Notes: generated by a model not told the origin, from the letters alone. Shown: positions 52,859 to 63,493, counted from the first letter of the stretch. The stretch: DNA of 64,000 nt from UBA1535 sp964371035 (GCA_964371035.1 CAYJLG010000007.1:22914-86913); one strand, 5' to 3'. Made by a program: numbers and translations.

Positions 52859-55800
52859 ATGAAAAATTTTACCTTTTTAAAATTTGTTAGCTTTTTTATG
52901 GCAGTGATGCTAGTTTTTACTGCTTTTGAACCATTAACACTAGCTGCAAAAAATGATGAAAACGATTTAACAATAGCTTCATTAGGCGAAAACCCTACTT
53001 TAGAAGATCTCGGTGTAAAACTAAACTATACACTAAGTGAATCTGATGCCGATGAAAATCAGAGAAACTTAAGCATCCAAACTGAAGTTACAACTAAATC
53101 AGCAATTACTGCAACTACTGTTTCAGCAATTGTTGCTTCAGTACATGTCGATAACAATGAATTAACAGAAAATGCTGAAGGAACTTATAGCGTAAGAAAC
53201 GGCGATGTTCTCAGTATAATTGTTGAATATACTGATGGTATTGATCCATCAGCAATAAATAAAGCGGCGCCTGAGAGTTATACTGTTATTTTTAGTGATG
53301 AAAATACAGATATCAGCTTAACCTCAAACACAGGCGATATATCTTTGAGTTTTTATTTAGGATACTACTGTGACATTGAGCCTTTAGATGAAAATTCACG
53401 TTATCTACATATGGACGTTGAAATCGTAAATAGTGATGTTGTAAAGAAAATAACAGAAATAGATGTATATCCTGATGATACTATGTCTTCTGGAGCATAT
53501 AATCCTACTGATGAGTCTGTACTAGAAAATGGTGGTACTTTGAAGACTCAAGTAACTATGGGTGCAACATACGATATTAAGATTACATACTTAGACGCAA
53601 ATGATGTATCACAGATTGTAAATTTTGATAATCGTTTGCTAGTTGGTGATGAGCTAAATTATGTATGGGAAGAAAATACAGATAATACTACCGTTACGAT
53701 CAAAAAATATAACAAAGAAGCTCCGACTGACAAAGTAATTGTGCCTTCTATACTTGATGGCAAAACAGTGACTAAAATTGACGAAGGTGCTTTTAAGGAT
53801 TTAAATATAGATGTATTAACCTTTCAAAATAGTAGTGAAATCAAAGAAATTGGAAAAGAAGCCTTTGCAAATAATAATATATCAAACATAACTTTACCTG
53901 ACAGTATTACTGATATAGGAGAATCTGCTTTTTTAAATTCATCAAATCTAGAAACACTTGTATTGCCAAGCAATTTGAAAACTTTGGGTAAAACAGCGTT
54001 TTTTATTGACACATCAGCAGGCTCTGTATCTGTAAAACTTTTTGATGTTGAAATACCATCAAGTTTAGCTATTATTTCTGAAAGTGCATTTGAAAATTCT
54101 GGTATACAAAACCTTACATTTGATACTGATTCGGAAGGTAAAACAGCTTTAAGAACAATCGGAAATAGGGCTTTTGTAAACACTTATAATTTGACTTCCA
54201 TCATATTGCCAGAAGGTCTGGAAAATATAAACGCCCCGACAAGCTATACTACTACAAGAGATTATGGTAACATGTACTTTGGTGCGTTTTCAATCACAAA
54301 TAGATCTGAAACACCAGACATGGATATACAACTAGATGCTATACCTGTGAGTATTCCTACAACAGTCAAAAACATAAGCAATGGTACTTTTAATGGAAGA
54401 AACATATCTGAACTGAAATGGCATAATGGAATTACAGATATAGGCGCCGATGCGTTTAGAAATACAGATATATCTGAGTTTGCTTACATAGATACATCGT
54501 ATACATATATAAATACTAATGTATCTGAGGAAGACAAGTCGTATAGATTGCCAGAAGCACTTGTAAATATTGGACATTATGCGTTTACCTATACTAATTT
54601 ACCTAAGTTGATATACCCTTTCAATGTTAATACAGTTACTGGATACGGTGGGATTGATACTTTGGAAGTTCTAGTAGTAGAAGAATGGGATATAAGCAGT
54701 GTTAAAAAAGGAGCACAAAATCTAGGTTCGATATATCAGTCACGTAATGCGCCTTCCGAACACGCTTTTAAATTTACTATTACAGCTAAGTTAAAAGAAG
54801 TGTACCTACCTGATAATACTCTTGTAACTATTAACGATGCTTTCCATTCTACAACTTCTTTGGAGACTGTTGCTACTTACTCTGATTACAAGCAAATTTA
54901 TTATAATTCTAGCGCTGAAGAAGCTACTAATAACAAGACTGCTATTTTAGGTACAATACACATACCTCATTCGGTTGAAGAAATTATAGCTGCCTCTTTA
55001 AATGGTTTTATAAACAATAATGCTAGCAATGCAATTAAAAAAGTTTACATTGGAGATGAAACTAATAAAACTAAGATCGAAACTATATCTCCCGAAGTAT
55101 TTAGACTTGATGACGTTGAGCTTGAAATTTTAAGAATTTTTGAAAGTAGTGCGAGAAATGGTGGCAAACGTGTAGATGATGCTCCTTGGGGTGCAAATAT
55201 TGATTATGTAACTTATAATGATTCTAAGTGGGTCGAATTAGATACAGATACTGATGGTACTAAAGAACGTTGGCGTATAGCAATCGATTCAAATGAACTG
55301 CAATATTATTTAACTTCTGAGCAATCGATCGTCGAAACTTTCATAAATAACATCAATAGTGGTATTAGTGATGCATCTTCTAAATTAACTGTCGGAAGTC
55401 AAGATGTAGAGTTCAATATCCCTGATAAGGTAACTGTAGATGGTTCTGAATATACTGTCATAGCCTTGAGTGGAACAGCCTTTAAAGATAACGATGAAGT
55501 TACTGATATTACTATTGGCGACAGTAGCAAAATAGAAACTATAGAAGTTTATACTTTTGAAGATGCCACAGCATTAAAAAACATTGCAATTGGTGGAAGT
55601 GTCAAAGCGGTTGAAGAATTTGCGTTTGCTAATACTCCTGCACTTGTATCCGTCAACTTTGGCGCAAATGTGAATTATGTAGGTGCTTCGGCATTTGCAA
55701 ATTCGGGAGTAAGTTCTATCGTTTTTGCAGCAATGGATTCAGAAAATCCTTCATATCATAGGATAAATAATGTAGATTATGAACTGTTTATAGGAAATTC

Positions 55801-58800
55801 TTGCTTCTCAGATACGAAAAATCTTAAGACACTTGATATCAACAAGGAAGGAAAGATCTATTTAGGTGCAGATTTGTTTGCTACTTTAAGTGGTGAATCA
55901 ACTGCTTATAACCATACACTCAATATCAATATCGCTTCTACAGAATCACCTTTTATAGGCTATGCATTTAAAGATATTTCTCTAGTAGCAAGAAATAATT
56001 TAGACATTATTATTGATTTTGAAAACTTAACAGAATATGATTATCTAGCTGGTTTGCCCACATCAAGTGCTAAATATCCGTGGAGTTATGGAGCGATTGG
56101 GACAGATGGAGTTAGTAGTCTAGATTTATCAGGTTTTACTACAAAATGGACAGATACTATACCTGTAGATATTGACAATGATGGCGAAAATGATTCCTTC
56201 TTTAATTATTCGACAAACTCTTTTGCAAAATATTATGGTGATAGCACGCCTATAGAAAATGTATCGATACCTGCTACATTTGAGTATAAAATAAATGATA
56301 CTACACATCTTGGTGTAGTAGAACAAATATCTTCATATGCTTTTTGCAGTATAAGTGGATTAAAATCTATAAATACACCTGTCACATTGAAGAAAATAAA
56401 TGATTATGGTTTTTCATATATGACAGAGGTATTATCAGTAGTACTACATGAAGGTCTTGAATCTATTGGTAGTCATGCATTTTCAAGATCAATACCGCTG
56501 AAATCAACTACGTTAGGTGGTAGCATATTTGTTATCCCAACTACTACTAAAAATTTTGGTAAGTATTTATTTTCCAACCACTGCAAAGTTGAAAATTTAG
56601 TTACGCCTTCTGCCCCGGCAAGTGCGTTTCAATATTCTTTATATTTAGAAACTGTTGAATTTAACAATGTAGATCCTATAACTAGTATTGATGGCTATGC
56701 ATTTGCAGACTGTGGCCTCACCTCCATAGTTTGGCCTGAAGGATTAGAAACTATATCTTATTATGCTTTTAGAGGTAACAATTTAAAAAGTATAATATTG
56801 CCTGATGGTGTGACAAGCGTAGGTGGTAATGCATTTTATTCTGGTTCCAACGTTCTTGAGCAAGTTATATTGCCTAGGAGTATAGAATCTATAGGCGCAA
56901 ACGCGTTTGCAACAAGTAACCAAACTAGTTCTGCACTAATATCACAACTATTTATCCCTAGTGAATTAGTTAATCGATTTGATGCAAATGCGACTATCTT
57001 TCCGAGTAACTCGTTTGCAAACAGAAATATAAATGCGATTTTAGTAGAGGAATATTCTTCTCAAACAGATTTTGTATCAAATTTAGGTGCAAAAAACGAT
57101 AATGTCAAACTCCTTTATTTAGGCCAATATTTATTGTTTTCGCATACTGTTGACGATGAACCTTATGATGGATATACAAGAAAATTTAACGTATCTGCAA
57201 AAACTTTTACTACCGATGAAAATCCTGATTCAATAATTCAAAGTATTACTATACCAAATAAAGTGAAAGCTGATGGTATAGTAACTGATGGACTTTTATC
57301 TGGTAATAATATAGGTGAAGAGATAATCTTAGATAGCGAAAACATTAGTATTTGGGGACCTAAGCCTTATGTACTGACTGCTACAAATAGTGCTACTTCC
57401 GAATATATTTTTGATTTTTATGGCAAGAGTAATGATTACAATGTAGCATACAATATTGTTTATGGAAGAATTGGTGTTCCTTCGTTTACTGAATCTACTG
57501 AAACTGAAAATAAAAATAGCATCACTTTGTCTCATGAAGTATTGAATGACGTTGCATCTGACAAAGAAAAACTAAGGGAAGTATTGATCGCTTCAATTAA
57601 CCCTCGTGCAACTACAAAAGAATATCCTGATGCTGACAGTTACGTTGAGTACGGAGATGGTACGTTTGATATTAGCGATTCACATTTAGATAGTATTATC
57701 GACAATTTAATATCTTTGCCTGATGCTTCTGTCGTAAATATAAATGTAACTACAACTTCAGGCACTGGTTTTACCGATGTATTGCAAGTGCAAGTAAATA
57801 AACAAGAGATAATAACGTACACTGTAAAATTTGATAAAAACACTACTAAATCTACTACTGATGATGAGTCGTTTGCTATACGTGAAAATATAAATCAAGG
57901 ATCAACTATCAGTCTTTCTTCTGAAGGAATCGTATCTGAGGTTCCAACTCGTGAAGGATATGAGTTTGGTGATTGGTACGATATGCAAGATCCATCTCCT
58001 AGCGATTTTGCGTGGGATCAAGCAAATGATTTAATTGTATCAGATTTGACATTATATGCAAAATGGACTCCTATGCTTACTTTTAAAGTAGATGATTCAA
58101 CAACCTCTCTAGCCAAAGCACCTGGTGAAAAGATCGAGCTTACTTCTGAAGCTTCGGATTTAGTGACTGATTACATATCTGACACGGAAAAGATTTTAGT
58201 AGGATGGAAAGTTGAAAACAGTAATGGTACTCTCGGACAATTTTGGGATTTTAATGGTTCAAGTGCTATGACTGAAACACCGCTTACGTTAGTAGCTGTA
58301 TTTGAAGATAAACCTCATATTGTCTTAAATTATGATGTTTCATTTGATCTAAATTATGAGGCGCAAAGTGGTAATAGAACATATCACACTGCTGAAGACA
58401 TAGATGAAAATAGTTTGATTTCTGATGAAAAACAGCCCGATTCAAACCCTTTGCGTGATGGGTACGAATTTGGTGGTTGGTATAAAGATGTTGCAGCAAC
58501 TGTTCCATGGAACTTCGAAGTTGATTTAGTAACTGAAAACACAACTCTTTACGCAAAATGGATTATTATCTTAAATTATGATGTTTTATTTGATCTAAAT
58601 TATGAGGTGCAAAGTGGTAATAGAACATATCACACTGCTGAAGACATAGATGAAGATAGTTTGATTTCTGATGAAAAACAGCCCGATTCAAACCCTTTGC
58701 GCGATGGGTACGAATTTGGTGGTTGGTATAAAGATGTTGCAGCAACTGTTCCATGGAATTTCGAAGTTGATTTAGTAACTGAAAACACAACTCTTTACGC

Positions 58801-59836
58801 AAAATGGATATTAGAAACTACTGATCCAGAAGATCCTGATGAACCTGATGTTGATCCTGATGTTGATCCTGATGAACCTGATGTTGATCCTGATGAACCT
58901 GATGTTGATCCTGATGAACCTGTAGTTGACCCTGATGAGCCTGCAGTTGACCCTGAAGAACCTGTGGTTGACCCTGATGAGCCTGTGGTTGACCCTGATG
59001 AGCCTGTAACTGACCCTGAAGAGCCTGTGGTTGATCCTGAAGAGCCTGTGGTTGACCCTGATGAGCCTGTGGTTGACCCTGAAGAGCCTGCAACTGATCC
59101 TGAAGAGCCTGCAGTTGACCCTGAAGAACCTGTGGTTGACCCTGATGAGCCTGTGACAGATAATGTTGAAACACTTCCTACTTCTCCTACTATTAATCCA
59201 GATGGTAGCTTAAATATAATTCCAGGTGAAATAGATAGTGTTCCTGATACGGTTTTAGTCGGTGGCCAAGAAATACCTCCAACAAGTATTACTGTTGCGG
59301 AGAATGGTTCTATAAGTATTAATCCTGAAGTATTTGCAGATTTACCAGATGGCGAGTACGAAATAGAAATTGTGTATGATGGTGAAAGCTATATTACGGA
59401 AGTTATTGTTGAAAATGGCGTGCCTTTGGGTAATTTCACTTTAGAAGAAGAAACTACAGTAGGTGCATCATGGAGTTTGTTTGATTTAATTTCTACAATC
59501 ATTACTATATTGATACTATTTTTAGCTTTGGATAAATTAAGAAAAAACAAAAATTATGAAGATGAATCTGAAGTTAACTCCGAGCGTCGTGATTTTGAAG
59601 AAAGAGAATTGAAAAAAGTAGCTAAGGCATATAAGAAGAATATATTAGTTTTATCAATAATTTCTTGTGTTTCTATAATTTTATTGATATTAACTCAAAA
59701 TTTTACATTGCCGATGAGTATTTTTGATAAATATAGTATTTATTTTGCATTGTTTGTTGTCACATCAACTTTGGTATCTTTATTTAGTAAAAGAAAAACT
59801 GAATATGACGAAGAAAAAATTGATGCGCGCATCTAA
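52859..59836 (+). CDS. giant BspA-like leucine-rich-repeat surface protein with C-terminal membrane anchor
   Basis: This 2325-residue protein begins with a Sec signal peptide (hydrophobic core residues about 8-25, cut near LAA). Residues about 270-1500 hold BspA-type leucine-rich repeats such as IGKEAFANNNISNITLPDSI and IGSHAFSRS, which mediate adhesion in oral and gut bacteria. Residues about 1650-1985 carry InlB B-like/Flg_new repeats with GYEFGGWYKD and TLYAKW. A DPDEPVV acidic-proline stalk follows (about 1986-2100). The C-terminus has three membrane spans in place of an LPXTG motif, with charged cytosolic loops. The anchor is unusual. It probably sits in the membrane and reaches through the wall. 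Confidence 0.9.
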   Translation: MKNFTFLKFVSFFMAVMLVFTAFEPLTLAAKNDENDLTIASLGENPTLEDLGVKLNYTLSESDADENQRNLSIQTEVTTKSAITATTVSAIVASVHVDNNELTENAEGTYSVRNGDVLSIIVEYTDGIDPSAINKAAPESYTVIFSDENTDISLTSNTGDISLSFYLGYYCDIEPLDENSRYLHMDVEIVNSDVVKKITEIDVYPDDTMSSGAYNPTDESVLENGGTLKTQVTMGATYDIKITYLDANDVSQIVNFDNRLLVGDELNYVWEENTDNTTVTIKKYNKEAPTDKVIVPSILDGKTVTKIDEGAFKDLNIDVLTFQNSSEIKEIGKEAFANNNISNITLPDSITDIGESAFLNSSNLETLVLPSNLKTLGKTAFFIDTSAGSVSVKLFDVEIPSSLAIISESAFENSGIQNLTFDTDSEGKTALRTIGNRAFVNTYNLTSIILPEGLENINAPTSYTTTRDYGNMYFGAFSITNRSETPDMDIQLDAIPVSIPTTVKNISNGTFNGRNISELKWHNGITDIGADAFRNTDISEFAYIDTSYTYINTNVSEEDKSYRLPEALVNIGHYAFTYTNLPKLIYPFNVNTVTGYGGIDTLEVLVVEEWDISSVKKGAQNLGSIYQSRNAPSEHAFKFTITAKLKEVYLPDNTLVTINDAFHSTTSLETVATYSDYKQIYYNSSAEEATNNKTAILGTIHIPHSVEEIIAASLNGFINNNASNAIKKVYIGDETNKTKIETISPEVFRLDDVELEILRIFESSARNGGKRVDDAPWGANIDYVTYNDSKWVELDTDTDGTKERWRIAIDSNELQYYLTSEQSIVETFINNINSGISDASSKLTVGSQDVEFNIPDKVTVDGSEYTVIALSGTAFKDNDEVTDITIGDSSKIETIEVYTFEDATALKNIAIGGSVKAVEEFAFANTPALVSVNFGANVNYVGASAFANSGVSSIVFAAMDSENPSYHRINNVDYELFIGNSCFSDTKNLKTLDINKEGKIYLGADLFATLSGESTAYNHTLNINIASTESPFIGYAFKDISLVARNNLDIIIDFENLTEYDYLAGLPTSSAKYPWSYGAIGTDGVSSLDLSGFTTKWTDTIPVDIDNDGENDSFFNYSTNSFAKYYGDSTPIENVSIPATFEYKINDTTHLGVVEQISSYAFCSISGLKSINTPVTLKKINDYGFSYMTEVLSVVLHEGLESIGSHAFSRSIPLKSTTLGGSIFVIPTTTKNFGKYLFSNHCKVENLVTPSAPASAFQYSLYLETVEFNNVDPITSIDGYAFADCGLTSIVWPEGLETISYYAFRGNNLKSIILPDGVTSVGGNAFYSGSNVLEQVILPRSIESIGANAFATSNQTSSALISQLFIPSELVNRFDANATIFPSNSFANRNINAILVEEYSSQTDFVSNLGAKNDNVKLLYLGQYLLFSHTVDDEPYDGYTRKFNVSAKTFTTDENPDSIIQSITIPNKVKADGIVTDGLLSGNNIGEEIILDSENISIWGPKPYVLTATNSATSEYIFDFYGKSNDYNVAYNIVYGRIGVPSFTESTETENKNSITLSHEVLNDVASDKEKLREVLIASINPRATTKEYPDADSYVEYGDGTFDISDSHLDSIIDNLISLPDASVVNINVTTTSGTGFTDVLQVQVNKQEIITYTVKFDKNTTKSTTDDESFAIRENINQGSTISLSSEGIVSEVPTREGYEFGDWYDMQDPSPSDFAWDQANDLIVSDLTLYAKWTPMLTFKVDDSTTSLAKAPGEKIELTSEASDLVTDYISDTEKILVGWKVENSNGTLGQFWDFNGSSAMTETPLTLVAVFEDKPHIVLNYDVSFDLNYEAQSGNRTYHTAEDIDENSLISDEKQPDSNPLRDGYEFGGWYKDVAATVPWNFEVDLVTENTTLYAKWIIILNYDVLFDLNYEVQSGNRTYHTAEDIDEDSLISDEKQPDSNPLRDGYEFGGWYKDVAATVPWNFEVDLVTENTTLYAKWILETTDPEDPDEPDVDPDVDPDEPDVDPDEPDVDPDEPVVDPDEPAVDPEEPVVDPDEPVVDPDEPVTDPEEPVVDPEEPVVDPDEPVVDPEEPATDPEEPAVDPEEPVVDPDEPVTDNVETLPTSPTINPDGSLNIIPGEIDSVPDTVLVGGQEIPPTSITVAENGSISINPEVFADLPDGEYEIEIVYDGESYITEVIVENGVPLGNFTLEEETTVGASWSLFDLISTIITILILFLALDKLRKNKNYEDESEVNSERRDFEERELKKVAKAYKKNILVLSIISCVSIILLILTQNFTLPMSIFDKYSIYFALFVVTSTLVSLFSKRKTEYDEEKIDARI
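58324..58809 (+). repeat. tandem duplication of a 240-base unit inside the giant protein gene
   Basis: Two copies, 58324-58563 and 58570-58809, offset by 246 bases (82 codons), differ at only a handful of positions. Each encodes one B-like repeat with GGWYKDV and LYAKW. The near identity implies recent duplication or gene conversion. Confidence 0.9.
58816..59157 (+). repeat. short tandem repeat encoding the DPDEPVV stalk
   Basis: About 340 bases of a 21-base unit encoding seven residues (DPDEPVV and close variants). Units vary at the E/D and V/T/A positions. The array can change length by slippage, and gives an extended acidic linker before the membrane anchor. Confidence 0.92.
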
Positions 59837-59885
59837 AATTGCTATATATACTATTGTTTAAGTAATTACTTTGATTTATAATTTT

Positions 59886-59935
59886 GCCGACTTTATATAG
59901 TTATTTATAATAACTGTATGAGGTCGGTTTTTATT
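59886..59935 (+). terminator. terminator after the giant surface protein
   Basis: CCGAC (59887-59891) pairs with GTCGG (59923-59927), with an inner AGTTATT/AATAACT helix, followed by a T-rich run. Confidence 0.75.
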
Positions 59936-60017
59936 ATTTTTTCCTTTGGGGTACATATGTTAACTGTGAATAGTAACGTTTTAACCGTTTCTTAATCTAT
60001 CTCTAATCCAAAATATA

Positions 60018-60046
60018 TTGACAAATTGCTAAAAATACTATAAGAT
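60018..60046 (+). promoter_or_regulatory. promoter of the GT4-rsmI unit
   Basis: TTGACA (60018-60023), a 17-base spacer, TAAGAT (60041-60046), 53 bases before the start codon. The rest of the 263-base gap (59837-60099) holds only the preceding terminator. Confidence 0.8.
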
Positions 60047-60099
60047 TAGTATGCGTTTTATGTATATTTATTTTAAATTTTTTAGTATAGGAGGCTTAA

Positions 60100-61287
60100 A
60101 TGAGAGTTCTGATTACAAGCGAATGGTATAAACCAGCTATAAACGGAGTTGTTACTTCTGTTTTGAATTTAAAAGAAGGACTTGAAAAAGAAGGCCACGA
60201 AGTTAGAATTTTAACGCTTTCAACTACTAGTACATCATATTTTGAAGATGATGTTTATTATATTGGATCTTTGAATATTGGAAGAATCTATCCTGGTGCT
60301 AGGTTTAAAAGTAAAAGTGCTAGGCGTGAAATTAGAAACATAATGATGTGGAAACCTGATATTATTCACACACAAACTGAATTCACGACATATGTTGTGG
60401 CTAAAAAGATAGCAAAAGTATGTAGAGTTCCTATAGTACACACTTATCACACAGTATATGAAGATTACACTCATTACTTTTCACCGAGTAAAGAAATGGG
60501 TAAAAGAGCAGTTATGTTGATGACAAGGTTTGTTGCTAAAGGTAGCAAATGTATTATTACTCCAACTAAAAAAGTTAAAACTATGCTTGAACGCTATAAT
60601 GTATCATGTCCTGTAGATGTAATACCATCAGGGGTTAATCTGAATAAATATAGTGCGTCGATTGATGATGCTGAAATCCAATCACTAAAAAAATCTTTAA
60701 ATATTAAAGACAATCATACAGTTTTGCTCTCTTTGGGTAGACTGTGTAAAGAAAAAAATATTACTGAAATTATTAATTTTATGAATAATTTGGAAGACAA
60801 AGATACTTTGCTTTTAATTGTAGGCGATGGACCTACTAAAAACTCTTTAGTTAAATTAGTGTCTAGTCTAGGTTTGTCTGACAGAATCTTGTTTACTGGC
60901 ATGGTTTCACCTGATAGTGTGCCTTTGTATTATAGTATTGCCGATTTGTTTGTGAGCGCTTCGCAGAGCGAAACACAAGGTCTAACTTATGTTGAAGCAT
61001 TGTCTTCAGGCACTCCCCTACTTTGTCGAAAAGATTCTTGCTTAGATGATATTTTAAATGAAAACGAAAACGGATATAGTTACGAAACACAAGAAGAATT
61101 TTATGCTAAACTGTGTACATTTAAATCGAATCCTGATAAATCAGCCATGAAGGCAGCTGCAAAAAAAGCGGTGTTTGACTACTCTATTGAATCATTCGGT
61201 AAAAATGTTAGCAATGTTTATCTCAGATATGTAAAACAAAGTAGCAAGAGTAAAAAAGAGTTAGAAAGAGTGAATGTAGTTGCATAA
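60100..61287 (+). CDS. GT4 glycosyltransferase, probably glycolipid-forming
   Basis: This 395-residue GT-B enzyme reads SEWYKPAINGVVTSVLNL, HTYHTVYEDYTHYF, PSGVNLNKYS, LLSLGRLCKEKNITEII and SQSETQGLTYVEALSSGTPL. It matches the family that forms mono- and diglycosyl-diacylglycerols (the 1,2-diacylglycerol 3-glucosyltransferase group), where the donor is UDP-glucose or similar and the product is a membrane glycolipid. It has no recurrent module and is unrelated in style to the left-hand island. It has an AGGAGG site and its own promoter. Confidence 0.85.
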   Translation: MRVLITSEWYKPAINGVVTSVLNLKEGLEKEGHEVRILTLSTTSTSYFEDDVYYIGSLNIGRIYPGARFKSKSARREIRNIMMWKPDIIHTQTEFTTYVVAKKIAKVCRVPIVHTYHTVYEDYTHYFSPSKEMGKRAVMLMTRFVAKGSKCIITPTKKVKTMLERYNVSCPVDVIPSGVNLNKYSASIDDAEIQSLKKSLNIKDNHTVLLSLGRLCKEKNITEIINFMNNLEDKDTLLLIVGDGPTKNSLVKLVSSLGLSDRILFTGMVSPDSVPLYYSIADLFVSASQSETQGLTYVEALSSGTPLLCRKDSCLDDILNENENGYSYETQEEFYAKLCTFKSNPDKSAMKAAAKKAVFDYSIESFGKNVSNVYLRYVKQSSKSKKELERVNVVA

Positions 61288-61317
61288 ATTATGCTCTATC
61301 TTGAAAGGAATATCCAG

Positions 61318-62187
61318 ATGAATGGTAAATTATATGTTGTAGCAACGCCTATAGGAAATTTAAGCGATTTGACTGACCGAGCTAAATCTGTGCTTGACGA
61401 AGTAGATATCATAGCTGCAGAAGATACGCGAGTTACTCAAAAGTTGTTAAATGTACTTGATATCCAAAATAAAACTATATCTTATCACAAGTTTAACGAA
61501 AATAAAAAATCAGACTCTATTGTTTCTGATCTGTTAGAAGGAAAAAATGTAGCGATTGTTTCTGATGCAGGAACGCCTTGCATATCTGACCCTGGTCATA
61601 TTCTTGTTAAACACGCAATAGATAACGGAATAGAAGTTGTTGGAATTCCTGGATGTTCTGCTGTTATCACTGCTCTGTCAATTTCAGGTTTTAGCTATAT
61701 ATCATTTTCTTTTAGCGGTTTTTTACCTCGTGAAAATAAAGATATAAAAAAATTCATCAAAAGCTTACCTAAAGATAGTGTCACAGTATTTTTTGAATCT
61801 CCAAAAAGAATAACTAAATCCCTTAAACAGTTTTGCGAAGAAATGCCAAATGCTGAATTTTGTCTGTGCAACGATTTAACTAAACTACATGAGAAAATTT
61901 ATAGAGGCAGTCCACATAAAGTTTTAGAAGAGTTGGAAAATAATCCAAATCATGAAAAGGGTGAATATACAGTCGTAGTCAAATCTCCGATTGAAGATGA
62001 TTCTGATGCACAAGTAGAATCAATTTCTTGCGAGGCATTGATAGTTGATTATTTAGTAAAAAATGAGTCTACACAAAAGGATGCGATTAAAGCTTTATTA
62101 GAAAAACATAAAGGAGTTATCTCAAAAAAAGAATTGTATGCAGCGTCTTTGAGATTAAAAGAAATGTTTTTTGATGAAGATGAATAA
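61318..62187 (+). CDS. rsmI: 16S rRNA (cytidine(1402)-2'-O)-methyltransferase
   Basis: RsmI methylates the 2'-OH of C1402 in 16S rRNA. The ATG at 61318 follows AAAGGA by eight bases; a start nine codons upstream has no site. The 289-residue protein has the tetrapyrrole-methylase fold: VATPIGNLSDLTDRAK, AAEDTRVTQKLL, VSDAGTPCISDPG, GFLPRE and VFFESPKRI. Its length is normal. It is a housekeeping gene, co-transcribed with the GT4 gene (30-base gap). Confidence 0.96.
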   Translation: MNGKLYVVATPIGNLSDLTDRAKSVLDEVDIIAAEDTRVTQKLLNVLDIQNKTISYHKFNENKKSDSIVSDLLEGKNVAIVSDAGTPCISDPGHILVKHAIDNGIEVVGIPGCSAVITALSISGFSYISFSFSGFLPRENKDIKKFIKSLPKDSVTVFFESPKRITKSLKQFCEEMPNAEFCLCNDLTKLHEKIYRGSPHKVLEELENNPNHEKGEYTVVVKSPIEDDSDAQVESISCEALIVDYLVKNESTQKDAIKALLEKHKGVISKKELYAASLRLKEMFFDEDE

Positions 62188-62263
62188 TTCATTTTAAATA
62201 TTTAATTGCCAATTTAGGACCTGTGATGAATGATATGACTCTAATGTTAAGCAAAATAAAAAT

Positions 62264-62319
62264 ACTGCCTTCTATTTATTGAACTACATGTTCATTCTTA
62301 GAAGGCAGTTGATTTTTTT
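62264..62319. terminator. bidirectional terminator between rsmI and the arsenite transporter
   Basis: An 11-bp perfect stem ACTGCCTTCTA / TAGAAGGCAGT (62264-62274 and 62299-62309), with a small inner TGAAC/GTTCA helix and a T-run to 62317. It serves both convergent genes. Confidence 0.9.
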
Positions 62320-62336
62320 AAAGCTATAATATTTTT

Positions 62337-63386
62337 TTAATTTTCTTTAAACCAATGTCTTGTATTGTTCGCAAATTTTACAAGCATTAACATTACAGGG
62401 ACTTCAACTAATACTCCTACTATTGTAGCTAAAGCTACAGGGCTATCTGCGCCAAAAAGAGATATCGCTACGGCTACAGATAATTCGAAAAAGTTTGATG
62501 CTCCTATCATACCAGCTGGTGCGGCTACGCTATGAGGCAATTTAAGCGTTTTTGAAGCAAAATATGCTATCGCAAAAATTAACACAGTTTGTATAGTGAG
62601 TGGTATTGCAATCAAAAGTATATGTAACGGATTTTCTAATATTACTTCACCTTGAGTAGAGAATATAATAGTTAAAGTCAGAAGTAATCCTACGATAGTC
62701 ACATTGCCGAACTTAGGTATAAACGTCTTTTCAAAATATTCAACACCTTTGTTTTTAGTAATGACACTTCTAGTGATTATTCCGCCTGTAAGTGGTATTA
62801 CAACAAACAGTATAACTGATAAGATAAGTGTATCCCAAGGAACTGCTATACCGCTAACACCTAATAAAAATGCTACAATCGGTGTAAATGCAACGAGTAT
62901 GATTAGATCATTTGTAGCTACTTGTACAACTGTATATGCAGGGTTTCCTTTTGTAAGGTGACTCCACACAAACACCATCGCTGTACAAGGCGCAGCACCA
63001 AGCAACACTGCTCCTGCAAGATAATCTGTCGCTAGTTCTGGTGTTATAAATCCTTTAAATATTACAAAGAAAAATAACCAAGCTATACCAAACATAGTGA
63101 ATGGTTTTATAAGCCAATTTGTAACCCATGTTACAAAAAGGCCTTTTGGATTTTTACCTACATTTTTTATACTCTGAAAATCTACTTTTAGCATCATTGG
63201 ATAAATCATTAGCCAGATTAAAATCGCAATTGGTATAGACACATTAGCAAATTCTAATTTGCCGAGCATCTCTGGTATTATTGGCAAGAATTTCCCAATA
63301 AGTACACCTACTATCATACATAATGCTACCCAAACAGTTAGATATCTTTCAAAAAAACTCATTCCTGTTTTATTTTGTTTTTCCAT
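62337..63386 (-). CDS. acr3: ACR3-type arsenite efflux permease
   Basis: Acr3 exports arsenite through the membrane by proton antiport. The start is the ATG at 63384-63386, with GGAGG directly upstream; a longer frame of 28 codons has no site. The 349-residue protein has about ten membrane spans, LGAAPCTAMVFVWSHLTKG with the conserved Cys of the fourth span, and the TNDLIILVAF and GASNFFELSVA blocks of the ACR3 family. It follows arsR on the same strand by about 110 bases, giving a two-gene arsenic resistance unit. Confidence 0.94.
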   Translation of the reverse strand: MEKQNKTGMSFFERYLTVWVALCMIVGVLIGKFLPIIPEMLGKLEFANVSIPIAILIWLMIYPMMLKVDFQSIKNVGKNPKGLFVTWVTNWLIKPFTMFGIAWLFFFVIFKGFITPELATDYLAGAVLLGAAPCTAMVFVWSHLTKGNPAYTVVQVATNDLIILVAFTPIVAFLLGVSGIAVPWDTLILSVILFVVIPLTGGIITRSVITKNKGVEYFEKTFIPKFGNVTIVGLLLTLTIIFSTQGEVILENPLHILLIAIPLTIQTVLIFAIAYFASKTLKLPHSVAAPAGMIGASNFFELSVAVAISLFGADSPVALATIVGVLVEVPVMLMLVKFANNTRHWFKEN

Positions 63387-63493
63387 TTTTCCTCCAAAAT
63401 TATTATATTTTTGTGATATTCGATAAATCACATTGATTTTTTTTGATGTGTATGGTGAAAGAAAATCCATCGTTTTGATGGTTCTTCTGATTT

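Noticed and set aside
58284..59174. Three long antisense open frames with LQLLNQ and repeating QGQLQ/HQDQ residues
   Set aside because: They are opposite-strand readings of the B-like repeats and the DPDEPVV stalk of the giant surface protein. They have no ribosome binding site, and the Gln/His pattern follows from the repeat itself.
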